Below are positions 1 to 8,580 of a stretch of 64,000 bases of DNA, piece after piece. Within the stretch, counting starts at the first letter, position 1. The number at the start of each line of letters is the position of its first letter. Origin of the DNA: Spirosoma sp. (GTDB lineage Bacteria; Bacteroidota; Bacteroidia; Cytophagales; Spirosomataceae). A model generated the notes under the pieces. It made no database searches and was not told the origin of the DNA. It saw only the letters and a list, made by a program, of their open reading frames with translations. The stretch is from contig NZ_JAPLET010000030.1 in assembly GCF_026391055.1 (NCBI RefSeq), positions 248,001 to 312,000 on the forward strand, read 5' to 3'. The position numbers and the translations under genes are program-made.

Positions 1-2220
1 GGAAGCAGGCTGAATAGGATCGGAAGGAATCACTTCGAGCAGAATCTTACCCGATGTCTTATGGAAATAATCGACGGAACCCGTCAACGCTCCCCGGAAC
101 AGACCGAAATCGAGGCCCAGGTCGGTTTGGGTCGATACTTCCCACTGAATGTCAGGGTTGGCCAGACGAGTATACGTGGTACCCGCCGGATAGTTGGTCG
201 ATGCGTCGAGCGGGTAGCTGGTTGAGGCCGACACGTTCGAGGTGAACAGGGCCTGCGTGATTTTGGACGGAATCTCCTGATTACCGGTCTGTCCCCATCC
301 GGCCCGCAGTTTCAAATCCGAGAATGGCCCTGACTTAAGGAACCCTTCTTCCGACAGCCGCCACCCACCCGAGAACGAAGGGAATACGCCATACTTGTTG
401 TTTGCGCCGAACTTGCTCGATCCATCGGCACGAACCGTAGCAGTAAACAGGTAGCGATCTTTATAGGCGTAATTAACCCGTGAGAAGAACGACTGCAACT
501 CGTTGATGATGGCATAGCCGCCGGGGCGGTTGTTAGCCAGAGTAAGGTCCTGCCCCAGGCCAGGGTTATTGGCGGGCTCGATGGGCGATACCGGGAATTT
601 ATTGATACTCCAGTTACGCCCCTGAATGGTGAATTTCTGATACGAATGCCCCAGCAAAGCGGTCAGGTTATGATCGCCCGAAGTTTTGGTGTAGGTGAAA
701 TAATTTTCGATCAGCACGTTCCGATTGTTCAGGTAGGTAGCATCCAGACGACCGTCCTGTTGGGGTACCGTACTGGCGTAAGACTGCTGATCGCGCGTGG
801 AACTTGAATTATCAACGCCCAGATTCAACTTGTAAACCAAATCTTTGGTAATGCTGAACGATGGTGATACCGACGCCACAACCCGGTTAATGGTTGTCAG
901 ATCCTTATTCAGATCCAGCGCCAGTAGTGGGTTGGTGAAGGCCTGATACCGGGCCGGATTACCATTGGCATCGCGTGCCGGATACGTTGGATTGGCCGAC
1001 AGAGCCGCCCCGATTATGCCCTCAATTGGCGGACGTTCATTGACCGTTTGCGAGGCTGTCATGTTGACATCCAGCAGCAGCCGATTTTCCAGGAATTTTT
1101 GTGAAGCGTTGAAACGACCCGTGTACCGTTTCAGATTACTGTTCTTCAGAATACCCTGTTGGTCCTGCACACCAACAGAACCATAGTAGGTGAGCCGGTC
1201 AGTACCCCCGCCAAACGACAGGTTGTGGTTTTGGGTAATGGCCGTCCGGCTGATTTCACGCTGCCAGTCTGTCGAGGCTTTCTGATCGTCGACTACACCA
1301 CCAATGGCCGCTACCTGCTGCTTGTACTCATCCGCCGAAAACAGGCCAATGGGACGGGCCATCGTTGAGATGCCTACATTGGAAGAAATAGTCAGGTTGG
1401 TTGCACCAGCCTTGCCTTTCTTGGTGGTAATCAGAACCACGCCATTGGCACCCCGCGCTCCGTAAATAGCCGTTGCGGAGGCATCTTTCAATACGTCGAT
1501 GGATTCGATGTCCTGTGGATTCAGGAAGTTTAATGGATTGGTCGCCCCACCCGTACTGGAGTTGTCCAGGGCAATACCGTCCAGCACGAAGAGGGGCGTA
1601 CTCCCCGTCCGAACGCCACCCGGCCCACGTATCGTAATGTTCTGTGTACCGCCGGGTTCACCACTGGCAGACGTGACGTTTACACCCGCTACTTTACCCT
1701 GTAAAAGCTGTTCCGGCGAGTTCATGATACCCCGGTTAAAGTCGGTGCTTTTGATTGTTTTGAGCGATCCGGTTACGTCTTTCTTCGTGGTGGTTCCGTA
1801 ACCAATGACAACGACCTGGTCTAATTCGGACGCCGACGATTTCAACGATACATTAACAATAGTTCGGTTTCCTACGGGTACTTCCTGCGACACAAAGCCG
1901 ATAAACCCGAACACCAGTGTGGCCTTGCCATCGGGCACTACAATTTTGTAATCGCCGTTGGCATCCGTCGTCGTTCCCTTCTGTGAACCTTTCAGCACAA
2001 CAGAACACCCTGCGAGAGCTTCGTTGGTGGTGGCATCCGTAACCCGGCCGCTGATGGTTATGTCGGCCGCTGGCTTTTCATCCGAACGATGAACCACCGG
2101 CAAAGCTGACGTCAGGGAATTCGTTCCATAAACAGATAAAGAACTGACAGTCAACAGTAAGAAGCACAAGAACCGCCATCTGTAGGTACATGGCGGTGGA
2201 GAGGGGTAAAAAAACGTCAT
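1..2220 (-). CDS. SusC/RagA-family TonB-linked outer-membrane receptor (C-terminus beyond window)
   Basis: I translated this by hand because the ORF track misses it: the frame is open from an ATG at 2220 to the window edge, about 740 codons. The product starts with a signal-peptide-like segment, then a carboxypeptidase-regulatory-like domain (GRVTDATTNEALAG, TTTDANGDYKI), a TonB-box-like stretch (LDQVVVIGYGT), the plug domain (QLLQGKVAGVNV, SVDVLKDASATAIYGARG-type segment) and the start of the barrel. SusC proteins are usually about 1000 residues, so roughly 300 are missing, and the SusD partner would be off-window downstream. In this family the receptor imports a glycan or peptide ligand with TonB energy; the substrate cannot be read from the sequence. 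The plus-strand ORFs here are shadows. Confidence 0.93.
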   Translation of the reverse strand, partial: MTFFYPSPPPCTYRWRFLCFLLLTVSSLSVYGTNSLTSALPVVHRSDEKPAADITISGRVTDATTNEALAGCSVVLKGSQKGTTTDANGDYKIVVPDGKATLVFGFIGFVSQEVPVGNRTIVNVSLKSSASELDQVVVIGYGTTTKKDVTGSLKTIKSTDFNRGIMNSPEQLLQGKVAGVNVTSASGEPGGTQNITIRGPGGVRTGSTPLFVLDGIALDNSSTGGATNPLNFLNPQDIESIDVLKDASATAIYGARGANGVVLITTKKGKAGATNLTISSNVGISTMARPIGLFSADEYKQQVAAIGGVVDDQKASTDWQREISRTAITQNHNLSFGGGTDRLTYYGSVGVQDQQGILKNSNLKRYTGRFNASQKFLENRLLLDVNMTASQTVNERPPIEGIIGAALSANPTYPARDANGNPARYQAFTNPLLALDLNKDLTTINRVVASVSPSFSITKDLVYKLNLGVDNSSSTRDQQSYASTVPQQDGRLDATYLNNRNVLIENYFTYTKTSGDHNLTALLGHSYQKFTIQGRNWSINKFPVSPIEPANNPGLGQDLTLANNRPGGYAIINELQSFFSRVNYAYKDRYLFTATVRADGSSKFGANNKYGVFPSFSGGWRLSEEGFLKSGPFSDLKLRAGWGQTGNQEIPSKITQALFTSNVSASTSYPLDASTNYPAGTTYTRLANPDIQWEVSTQTDLGLDFGLFRGALTGSVDYFHKTSGKILLEVIPSDPIQPAS

Positions 2221-2531
2221 AGTGTTGGTGATTAATGTGTGAGCGCAAAAATCCTTCTATTAATTATTTTTTTTCAATTGGGCGAATAAGCATAAAAAAA
2301 ATTTAAAATACTCATTCCGAATTATCTGCCCTTTTCATTTGAGTACATATACGCTATAAACTATTCCTGATGAGCTGGAATAGCACTTTTTAGTAGGAAA
2401 GTCTACCTATAGAAGCTCGCTAAACAGACAGGTCCATCAGAGCAGCGAAAGCCTGATGGACCTGTTATATTATGGTAATGTTATGTTCTGCTGATTCCAG
2501 ACCAATCCGAGGTAAATACAGGCTGCTAAAG
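2221..2531. other. Intergenic region upstream of the susC-like gene
   Basis: This 311-bp gap separates the 3' end of the repeat protein (minus) from the susC-like start (minus). It is AT-rich next to the start and must contain that gene's leader and promoter, but no TTTG/TAnnTTTG pair can be read there. The only structured element is the hairpin at 2428-2465. No coding potential was seen. Confidence 0.5.
2428..2465 (-). terminator. Perfect 13-bp hairpin downstream of the repeat-protein gene
   Basis: ACAGGTCCATCAG and its exact reverse complement CTGATGGACCTGT are separated by 12 nt. It lies about 65 bp past the stop of the minus-strand gene ending at 2532, so it is best read as that gene's terminator. 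The T-tract on the minus side is weak (TGTCTGTTTAG). Confidence 0.6.
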
Positions 2532-3650
2532 CTAACCCTTATACGCTTTGGCCTCGCGGATCAGTGCTTTGTACTGACCCGCGGCAAGTGCTTTTTTGTA
2601 GAAAATACGAGCCCGGTTTGTATCATTGGCGCGGGCAGCAATTCGAGCTAAACCGGCGTAGGCAAACGCGTGGTACTCTTTGGTATATGGTTCATTGAAC
2701 GGCAGACGGAGGGCTGTTTCATAGGATTCAGCCGCTGCCGTATCGTTTTTATCGGCATACTCAGCCAGCATCCCGCTAAACGTATGCACGGCCACAGGCA
2801 CCAGTTTATTGGACATGTGTTTTAGCCGTTGTACGTACGGGCGGGCTTCATTGTATCGGCCTGCCAGCAGGAGTGATTCGGCCCCTAGCATGCCAAACAA
2901 TGGATTATTGGGATACTTGTCGGCCAGCGATTTAGCGTAAACAACCGCCCGGCCGGGACTCATTTCATGCTTCACTAAAATATGCGCCAGATAATAGTTG
3001 GCCACCGGACGCAGGAAAACGGCTTTTTGGGCGGCTACGTCCATTTGCTTTAGCCCTTTCGCCATGTCGCCACGCTCAAAGAAAACCAGAAACGGCTTAA
3101 CAATGGAATGATCCATTGGGTAGCGTTCTATATAGTAATTATAGAGTCCGGTTGTGAAATAGAAATCCGGCGTTTTATTCATCAGCACAAAGCCATCCCG
3201 AAGGTAGTTGTACGCCTTTTTAGATTCACCAACGGCTTTCAGTGATTCATTTTTGTTATTGTAAAAGGAAGCCAGATAGCTATGCGCCGTCAGCGCAAAG
3301 AACACACCTTCCGGGTCGCTCTCGTCCTTGTCAAGCATTTTCTTCGCTAGGGCCAATCCCTGCTCTACGGCCTGTATGAACTGCGCAGATGCCGCCTGGT
3401 TCTCATGCACCGGCAGGTACTGAAGTTCCAGCTCGGTAGCCCGCAAAATAGGCCCGATCGGGTGCTGGGGAAACCGGCTTTGAATCTGTCGAATCTGTAC
3501 ATCAGATTCGGCAAAGTCAAGGTTATAAATATTATCCAGTATTTTCTGAACCGTTTGCTGAACCGTCGGATCGGTCAGCACCTGCGCCGGAGCCGTCAGG
3601 GAAAGCACAAGACCGCTTAGAATGAGAAGCGTATTTTTTAGAATGGACAA
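2532..3650 (-). CDS. Secreted TPR-like repeat protein, function unknown
   Basis: The 372-residue product has a clear Sec signal peptide (LKNTLLILSGLVLSLTAPAQ), followed by helical-repeat sequence of the tetratricopeptide type with many Ala/Tyr/Leu pairs (for example GLARIAARANDTNRARIFYKK near the C-terminus). The start codon is TTG at 3650; no in-frame ATG lies upstream or near the signal peptide. It is probably periplasmic and acts as a protein-interaction scaffold; no catalytic motif was seen. It is divergent from the M16 peptidase across a short promoter gap. Function is not assigned. Confidence 0.8.
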   Translation of the reverse strand: MSILKNTLLILSGLVLSLTAPAQVLTDPTVQQTVQKILDNIYNLDFAESDVQIRQIQSRFPQHPIGPILRATELELQYLPVHENQAASAQFIQAVEQGLALAKKMLDKDESDPEGVFFALTAHSYLASFYNNKNESLKAVGESKKAYNYLRDGFVLMNKTPDFYFTTGLYNYYIERYPMDHSIVKPFLVFFERGDMAKGLKQMDVAAQKAVFLRPVANYYLAHILVKHEMSPGRAVVYAKSLADKYPNNPLFGMLGAESLLLAGRYNEARPYVQRLKHMSNKLVPVAVHTFSGMLAEYADKNDTAAAESYETALRLPFNEPYTKEYHAFAYAGLARIAARANDTNRARIFYKKALAAGQYKALIREAKAYKG

Positions 3651-3672
3651 AGCTTTTGCTGAAATTACGTCG

Positions 3673-3704
3673 TTTGATTCTATACGACCAGAACCTTACT
3701 TTTG
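3673..3704 (+). promoter_or_regulatory. Bacteroidota-type promoter for the M16 peptidase gene
   Basis: TTTG (3673-3676) and TACTTTTG (3697-3704) are separated by 20 nt. This matches the known Bacteroidota consensus TTTG-N19-21-TAnnTTTG for the -33 and -7 boxes. It lies about 45 bp before the ATG at 3749 and is the best complete promoter match found in the window. Confidence 0.7.
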
Positions 3705-3748
3705 TTCAATGCGTAGTACATAGATAAGACTACAAGGAACCACTTTCG

Positions 3749-4990
3749 ATGATTCATTACGAAAAATTTGTGTTAGATAATGGCCTTCAGGTATTCGTCC
3801 ACGAAGATGAATCGACCCCCATGGCGGCCGTTAATATACTATATAATGTAGGCTCACGCGATGAAGACCCGGCTAAAACAGGGTTTGCTCACTTGTTTGA
3901 ACACCTGATGTTCGGCGGATCGCAGCACATTCCCAGCTACGATGAGCCGCTGCAAAAAGTAGGTGGCGAGAACAATGCCTTCACCAGCCCTGATATTACC
4001 AACTATTACATTACGCTCCCGGCGGCTAATCTGGAAACAGCCTTCTGGCTCGAATCGGACAGGATGCTGAGCCTTTCTTTCGACCCGCAGGTGCTGGACA
4101 TTCAGCAAAAAGTTGTGATCGAAGAGTTCAAGCAGCGCTATCTGAATCAGCCCTATGGCGATGTGTGGCTGAAACTCCGCCCGCTGGCCTACCAGCAGCA
4201 CCCCTATCGCTGGGCCACCATCGGCAAGGACATCAGCCATATCGAAAATGCCACGATGGACGATGTAAAGGCCTTTTTCTTCAAGTATTACCTGCCCAAC
4301 AATGCCATTCTGGTCGTAGCCGGCAACGTTACCGTTGAGCAGGTGAAGCAGCTGTGCGCCAAGTGGTTTGCACCCATTCAGGCAGGAGCCTCCTACGTTA
4401 GGCAACTTCCGGCAGAGCCAACTCAGACGGAAGCCCGTAAGCTGGAAACATCGGCCAAAGTACCGCTCAACGGCCTGTACAAAGCCTACCACATGCCCGG
4501 CCGATTCGACACCGATTTTTACGCTGCCGACCTGCTGGGCGACCTCCTGGGCCGCAGCAAGTCGTCGCGCCTGTACCAGCAGCTGTTACGGAACAACCCG
4601 CTGTTCAGCAGCGTCAATGCGTACATTACAGGTTCCGTCGATCCCGGTTTGCTGGTGATTCAGGGTAATCTCAACAAAGGTGTTTCGCTGGAAGAAGCCG
4701 ATGCGGCCGTGGAATCGGTGGTGCAGGCGTTTATCGATGAGGTTGTACCGGACGATGAACTGGCGAAGGTAAAAAATCAGGCAGAAGCCACGCTGGCGTT
4801 CTCGGAAGTCGAACTGCTGAACCGCGCCATGAACCTGGCCTACGCAGCCAACGCAGGCAACCCCGATTTCGTCAATCAGGAAGCCGAACAGATACAGGCT
4901 GTCACGCCGGACTCGATTCAGAAGATGGCCCGTCAGGTACTCCGGAAAGATAACTGCTCGACCCTCTACTACCGACAGGCAGAAGCCTAG
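3749..4990 (+). CDS. M16-family zinc metallopeptidase
   Basis: This 413-residue protein resembles the single-unit M16 (pitrilysin/processing-peptidase-like) enzymes. The inverted zinc motif HLFEH is at residues 48-52, and the downstream glutamate segment VVIEEFKQRYLNQPYG (E125/E126) supplies the third ligand. The N-terminal catalytic M16 domain is followed by the C-terminal homologous domain (about 170-400). No signal peptide is evident, so it is likely cytoplasmic or exported in an unusual way. Bacterial M16 genes often sit next to an inactive partner; none is adjacent here. It has its own TTTG/TAnnTTTG promoter and is followed after 17 bp by the MNT gene. Confidence 0.92.
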   Translation: MIHYEKFVLDNGLQVFVHEDESTPMAAVNILYNVGSRDEDPAKTGFAHLFEHLMFGGSQHIPSYDEPLQKVGGENNAFTSPDITNYYITLPAANLETAFWLESDRMLSLSFDPQVLDIQQKVVIEEFKQRYLNQPYGDVWLKLRPLAYQQHPYRWATIGKDISHIENATMDDVKAFFFKYYLPNNAILVVAGNVTVEQVKQLCAKWFAPIQAGASYVRQLPAEPTQTEARKLETSAKVPLNGLYKAYHMPGRFDTDFYAADLLGDLLGRSKSSRLYQQLLRNNPLFSSVNAYITGSVDPGLLVIQGNLNKGVSLEEADAAVESVVQAFIDEVVPDDELAKVKNQAEATLAFSEVELLNRAMNLAYAANAGNPDFVNQEAEQIQAVTPDSIQKMARQVLRKDNCSTLYYRQAEA

Positions 4991-5007
4991 CCCAACCCAA
5001 TCGCGTC

Positions 5008-5361
5008 ATGGAAACCACCTATCAACCCAGGGCCTTATCTGCCGAGCAACTTCAGGCGTTATCGCAGGAGGTGAAGCAGGCACTTACCCGGCTATACGGC
5101 GACCGCCTGGCCCAGGTAGTCCTGTATGGGTCGTATGCCCGTGGTGATTTCCATGCCGAGTCGGATGTCGACTACCTGGTGGTGCTGAATGACGACGAGG
5201 TGAAAGCGGGGAAAGAGATTTGGTTCTTTGGCGAAACTGCTAGTGAATTGATTGACAAATTCGATATTCATGTCTCTTTCAAACCAGCATCATTAAATAA
5301 ATACCTCTTCTCAGATCTCCTTTTTTACAAGAACGTACGCAGAGAGGGTAAAAGGCTATGA
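5008..5361 (+). CDS. MNT-type nucleotidyltransferase domain protein (partner of HEPN)
   Basis: This 117-residue minimal nucleotidyltransferase has the polymerase-beta-fold motif GSYARGDFHAESDVD (about residues 40-54), with the GS pair, Arg and two acidic residues of the SDxD element, plus a later acidic strand (KFDIHVSF). Such MNT proteins are typically paired with a HEPN protein. Family members of known function transfer AMP to a HEPN partner and act as antitoxin, but that activity is an inference here. The stop overlaps the start of the HEPN gene by 4 nt (ATGA), implying translational coupling. The 3' half looks AT-richer than the flanking peptidase and ispF genes. Confidence 0.88.
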   Translation: METTYQPRALSAEQLQALSQEVKQALTRLYGDRLAQVVLYGSYARGDFHAESDVDYLVVLNDDEVKAGKEIWFFGETASELIDKFDIHVSFKPASLNKYLFSDLLFYKNVRREGKRL

Positions 5362-5741
5362 GTACACCAGGAAACTACATGCTGATTGCAGAGGACTGTC
5401 TGGAAGAAGCAGCTATTCTCTTTCAAAACAAAAAATTCCGGGGAGCGTGCGGACGAGCCTACTATGCCTATTTTGATGCTATTCTGTTAGCTACTAAAGA
5501 AATTACAACGAAATCGCATGCTGCCGCCCGTGGACTATTTAGTGCCAACTTTGTTAAAGCAGGCCCTTTTGAAAAGAAAGATTCGACCTATCTAAACGAA
5601 CTGTTCGAATTACGCCAAGCCGGAGAGTATGATCCGGACGAAGATATATCAGAAGAAGACACCCGTCGAGCTATTGATCTTGCATCCGAATTTCTCCTTC
5701 AGGTTGAAGCTTACCTCCGTGAAAACGGATTTACCTCATGA
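5358..5741 (+). CDS. HEPN-domain protein (UPF0332-like)
   Basis: This 127-residue all-helical protein matches the HEPN/UPF0332 pattern: RAYYAYFDAILLATKE near residues 34-49, the KSHAAARGLF segment and an acidic C-terminal helix (DEDISEEDTRRAIDLASEFL). The RX4-6H catalytic motif of HEPN RNases is not obvious in its canonical place, so nuclease activity is uncertain. Four-nucleotide overlaps on both sides join it to the MNT gene and to ispF, giving a coupled three-gene cassette. It could be a toxin-antitoxin partner or a regulatory pair; the sequence alone does not decide. Confidence 0.85.
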   Translation: MSTPGNYMLIAEDCLEEAAILFQNKKFRGACGRAYYAYFDAILLATKEITTKSHAAARGLFSANFVKAGPFEKKDSTYLNELFELRQAGEYDPDEDISEEDTRRAIDLASEFLLQVEAYLRENGFTS

Positions 5742-6217
5742 AAATACGAGTAGGACAGGGATATGATGTACACCGACTGGAAGAAGGCCGCGCCTTCTGG
5801 CTGGGTGGCATCCAGATTCCGAGTACGTTTGGACCGGTGGGCCATTCCGATGCTGATGTGGTGTGTCATGTGCTCTGCGATGCCCTGCTGGGTGCCGCCA
5901 ACATGCGCAACATCGGCTACCATTTTTCGGACAAAGACCCGCGCTGGAAGGGCGTCGACAGCAAACTGCTGCTGGCCGAAGTACTCCGGATGGTGCGCGA
6001 AGCAGGCTACGAAGTCTCCAACGTCGACGTGACGGTGGTGTTGCAGGAGCCAAAGCTCAACCCGCACATTCCGGCCATGAAAACCTGTCTGGCCGAGGTC
6101 ATGGCCATTCCGGAGGGCGATATTTCCATTAAAGCCACCACCTCCGAGCACATTGGCTTTGTTGGTCGGGGCGAGGGCATTGCGGCCCATTGTGTGGCGC
6201 TTATCTTTAAGGATTAG
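5738..6217 (+). CDS. ispF: 2-C-methyl-D-erythritol 2,4-cyclodiphosphate synthase
   Basis: IspF cyclizes CDP-methylerythritol 2-phosphate, releasing CMP, in the MEP pathway to isoprenoids. The 159-residue length is normal. The metal-binding start GQGYDVHRL (Asp10, His12), the HSDADVVCHVLCDALLGA block, GYHFSDKDPRWKGVDSKLLL and the C-terminal KATTSEHIGFVGRGEGI are all present. The start ATG overlaps the HEPN stop by 4 nt, an unusual coupling of a housekeeping enzyme to an MNT/HEPN pair. No other MEP-pathway gene is adjacent. Confidence 0.97.
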   Translation: MKIRVGQGYDVHRLEEGRAFWLGGIQIPSTFGPVGHSDADVVCHVLCDALLGAANMRNIGYHFSDKDPRWKGVDSKLLLAEVLRMVREAGYEVSNVDVTVVLQEPKLNPHIPAMKTCLAEVMAIPEGDISIKATTSEHIGFVGRGEGIAAHCVALIFKD

Positions 6218-6241
6218 TTTTAACGACCCATTGACCTGTTT

Positions 6242-7366
6242 ATGAAAATCCTTTACCTGTCTACCTTTTTACTAACAGGCCTGCTCGCTTGTGGCCAGTC
6301 CAAACCAAGTCAACCTGATATGCCGTTGGGTTTCGAGGAGTATGATCCTGTCTCGACGCTGAAAGTGCCAGAGCACAAGCTGACGCGCTCGAAGTTTCCG
6401 TTCATCGACGTTCATAACCACCAGTGGGATATGGACAAGGCGAACCTCAAACCGCTTCTGGCCCAGATGGACAGCCTGAATATGGGTATTATGATCAACC
6501 TCAGCGGCCGGGGCTGGGGCAGCGTGGCTCAGGGAACCCAGTTTTTCGACAATGCAATGGCCAATGCGGCCAAAGCAGCGCCCAAGCGACTGGCGATGTT
6601 CACTAACCTCAACTTCGATGAGATTGGCCGGAAAGGTTGGACGGACGATGCTGTTAAACTGCTCGAAGAAGACGTAAAAAAAGGCGCCCATGGACTCAAG
6701 ATTTTCAAGAACCTCGGCCTGAATAGCAAAGACGAATCTGGCCAACGCGTTCGGGTAGACGATCCACGCCTTGACCCCATCTGGGCCAAATGTGGCGAAC
6801 TGGGTATTCCGGTACTCATTCATACCGCCGACCCCAAGCCGTTCTGGGACCCGATGGACCGCTACAATGAGCGCTGGCTCGAACTAAAACTACACGGCGG
6901 TCGCAAACGCTCGCCCAACGACCCTGTTCCCTGGGATAAGCTCATTGCTGAGCAGCATAATGTATTCCGGAAACACCCGAAAACAACATTTATTGCCGCT
7001 CACATGGGATGGTACCCCAACGACCTCAACAAACTTGATAGTTTGATGACGATCTTCCCGAACATGAACGTCGAGATTGGGGCCGTCATCGCTGAACTGG
7101 GCCGCCAGCCACGCGCCAGCCGGAAGTTCTTCGAGAAATATCAGGACCGGATTCTGTTCGGAAAAGACAGCTGGGTACCGTCTGAGTACGCCACCTATTT
7201 CCGCGTGCTTGAAACAGAGGATGAATACTTCCCGTATCACAAAAAATACCACGCTTTCTGGCGCATGTACGGCATGGGCTTACCCGATGAGATTCTGAAA
7301 AAAGTCTATTACAAAAACGCCCTCAGGCTCGTGCCGGGTTTGGATAAGAGCCAGTTCCCAAAGTGA
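6242..7366 (+). CDS. Amidohydrolase-2-like TIM-barrel hydrolase, lipoprotein
   Basis: The 374-residue protein has a lipoprotein signal with the lipobox LLAC (Cys17), so it is probably membrane-anchored in the cell envelope. The barrel carries the amidohydrolase-family metal site: FIDVHNHQW (His58, His60), LIHTADPKPFWDP, FIAAHMGW and ILFGKDSWVPS with the late Asp. Family members hydrolyse or decarboxylate small molecules; the substrate is unknown here. It begins 24 bp after ispF and is followed by an inverted repeat, so it may end this transcription unit. Confidence 0.85.
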   Translation: MKILYLSTFLLTGLLACGQSKPSQPDMPLGFEEYDPVSTLKVPEHKLTRSKFPFIDVHNHQWDMDKANLKPLLAQMDSLNMGIMINLSGRGWGSVAQGTQFFDNAMANAAKAAPKRLAMFTNLNFDEIGRKGWTDDAVKLLEEDVKKGAHGLKIFKNLGLNSKDESGQRVRVDDPRLDPIWAKCGELGIPVLIHTADPKPFWDPMDRYNERWLELKLHGGRKRSPNDPVPWDKLIAEQHNVFRKHPKTTFIAAHMGWYPNDLNKLDSLMTIFPNMNVEIGAVIAELGRQPRASRKFFEKYQDRILFGKDSWVPSEYATYFRVLETEDEYFPYHKKYHAFWRMYGMGLPDEILKKVYYKNALRLVPGLDKSQFPK

Positions 7367-7369
7367 TTC

Positions 7370-7466
7370 TTAACCGCAAAAGGTTAACGCAAAGTTCGCA
7401 AAGAAACTACGTGTGTTATTTAACCTTTACGACCTTTGCGTTAACCCTTTGCGCCTTTGCGGTTAG
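7370..7466. repeat. Long imperfect inverted repeat (TAACCGCAAA...TTTGCGGTTA)
   Basis: The gap between the amidohydrolase and epimerase genes is almost filled by two arms. The left arm (about 7370-7412) contains TAACCGCAAAAGGTTAACGC; the right arm (about 7426-7466) is its near reverse complement (CGTTAACCCTTTGCGCCTTT, then GCGGTTA), with a small insertion. The arms also share GCAAAG direct motifs. It looks like a REP-type dispersed element or a strong transcription-attenuating hairpin. Confidence 0.75.
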
Positions 7467-7472
7467 ATACCA

Positions 7473-8573
7473 ATGAAAATCACCCAGATTTCCCTCTACC
7501 AGTACGACATTCCGCTCAAAGCGCCCATTGCCATTTCGCTCGGTACGATCGAGAACGCCCGGAACATTCTGGTTGAGATACAAACCGACGAGCGCATTAC
7601 GGGCTGGGGCGAAGGCTCTCCGTTCTGGATGATCGTAGGCGAAACCCAAGCTTCAGCCCTGGCTGCTGCCGACGATATGGCCAAGCTCCTGATCGGGCGC
7701 GACCCACTCGACATTGAGGGTTGCCTGACGGCTATTACCCGCTATTTGCCCGGCCATCCCACCACCCGCTCGGCTTTCGACATGGCTTTGTACGACCTGG
7801 CCTCTAAAACCGCCCGGATGCCGCTCTACCAGTTTCTGGGGGGAACGAAAAAGACGCTCGTTACCGACGAAACGATTTATATCAACACGCCGGAACGTAT
7901 GGTAGACGATGCGTTGCGTATTCAGGAAAAAGGTGCCGAAGCCATCAAAGTTAAACTCGGCACCAACCTCCACGACGATGTTGCCCGCATAAAAGCCATC
8001 CGTAACGCCATTGGCGACACGACGCCTATCCGTACCGACGCCAATCAGGGCTGGGATGTGGTGACGGCGACCGGCGTCTTACGGGCCATCGGCGACTGGA
8101 ACGTTCAGTATTGCGAGCAACCCATCAAACGGCACGACATTGCCGGATTACGGCAGATTCGGCAGAAAACGACCGTGCCTATTATGGCCGATGAGAGCCT
8201 GTTCGACTCGGTCGATGCCATCCGGCTGGTCCGCGAAGAAGCGGTCGATTATTTCAACATCAAACTCTCCAAAAGCGGGGGTATTTTCGACGCGCTTAAG
8301 ATAAACGCTATTGGCGAAGCCGCCGGGATTCCCTGTATGATCGGCTGCATGTCGGAGTCGAGGCTGGCGCTAACGGCCAATGCCCATTTTGCGACGGCTC
8401 GTCAAAATATTCGATTCTACGACCTGGATGCCTGCTTTGAACATGCCGATGATCCCGTATACGGCGGCATTACCTATACCGGTTACCAGATTGAACTGCC
8501 CGATGCACCGGGAATCGGTGCCGAGATAGACTCCGCCTTTCTGGCTAAATTGCCGCATAAAACCATCTCCTGA
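7473..8573 (+). CDS. Enolase-superfamily dipeptide epimerase (MLE subgroup)
   Basis: The 366-residue protein has the N-terminal capping domain and the TIM barrel of the MR/MLE enolases. The acid/base residues of the muconate-lactonizing subgroup are visible: KxK (Lys159, Lys161), metal ligands Asp189 (RTDANQGW), Glu215 (YCEQP) and Asp240 (MADES), and the second lysine Lys264 (NIKLSKSGG). The DLD pair at 317-319 matches the DxD motif that binds the amino group of dipeptides in L-Ala-D/L-Glu epimerases. Hence a dipeptide epimerase is likely, possibly in murein-peptide recycling; the exact dipeptide is not predictable. A GNAT gene follows after 7 bp. Confidence 0.85.
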   Translation: MKITQISLYQYDIPLKAPIAISLGTIENARNILVEIQTDERITGWGEGSPFWMIVGETQASALAAADDMAKLLIGRDPLDIEGCLTAITRYLPGHPTTRSAFDMALYDLASKTARMPLYQFLGGTKKTLVTDETIYINTPERMVDDALRIQEKGAEAIKVKLGTNLHDDVARIKAIRNAIGDTTPIRTDANQGWDVVTATGVLRAIGDWNVQYCEQPIKRHDIAGLRQIRQKTTVPIMADESLFDSVDAIRLVREEAVDYFNIKLSKSGGIFDALKINAIGEAAGIPCMIGCMSESRLALTANAHFATARQNIRFYDLDACFEHADDPVYGGITYTGYQIELPDAPGIGAEIDSAFLAKLPHKTIS

Positions 8574-8580
8574 CGTTTAT

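Noticed and set aside
3854-4492. 212-aa minus-strand ORF within the M16 peptidase gene
   Set aside because: The plus-strand frame carries the complete M16 motifs; this is an antisense shadow.
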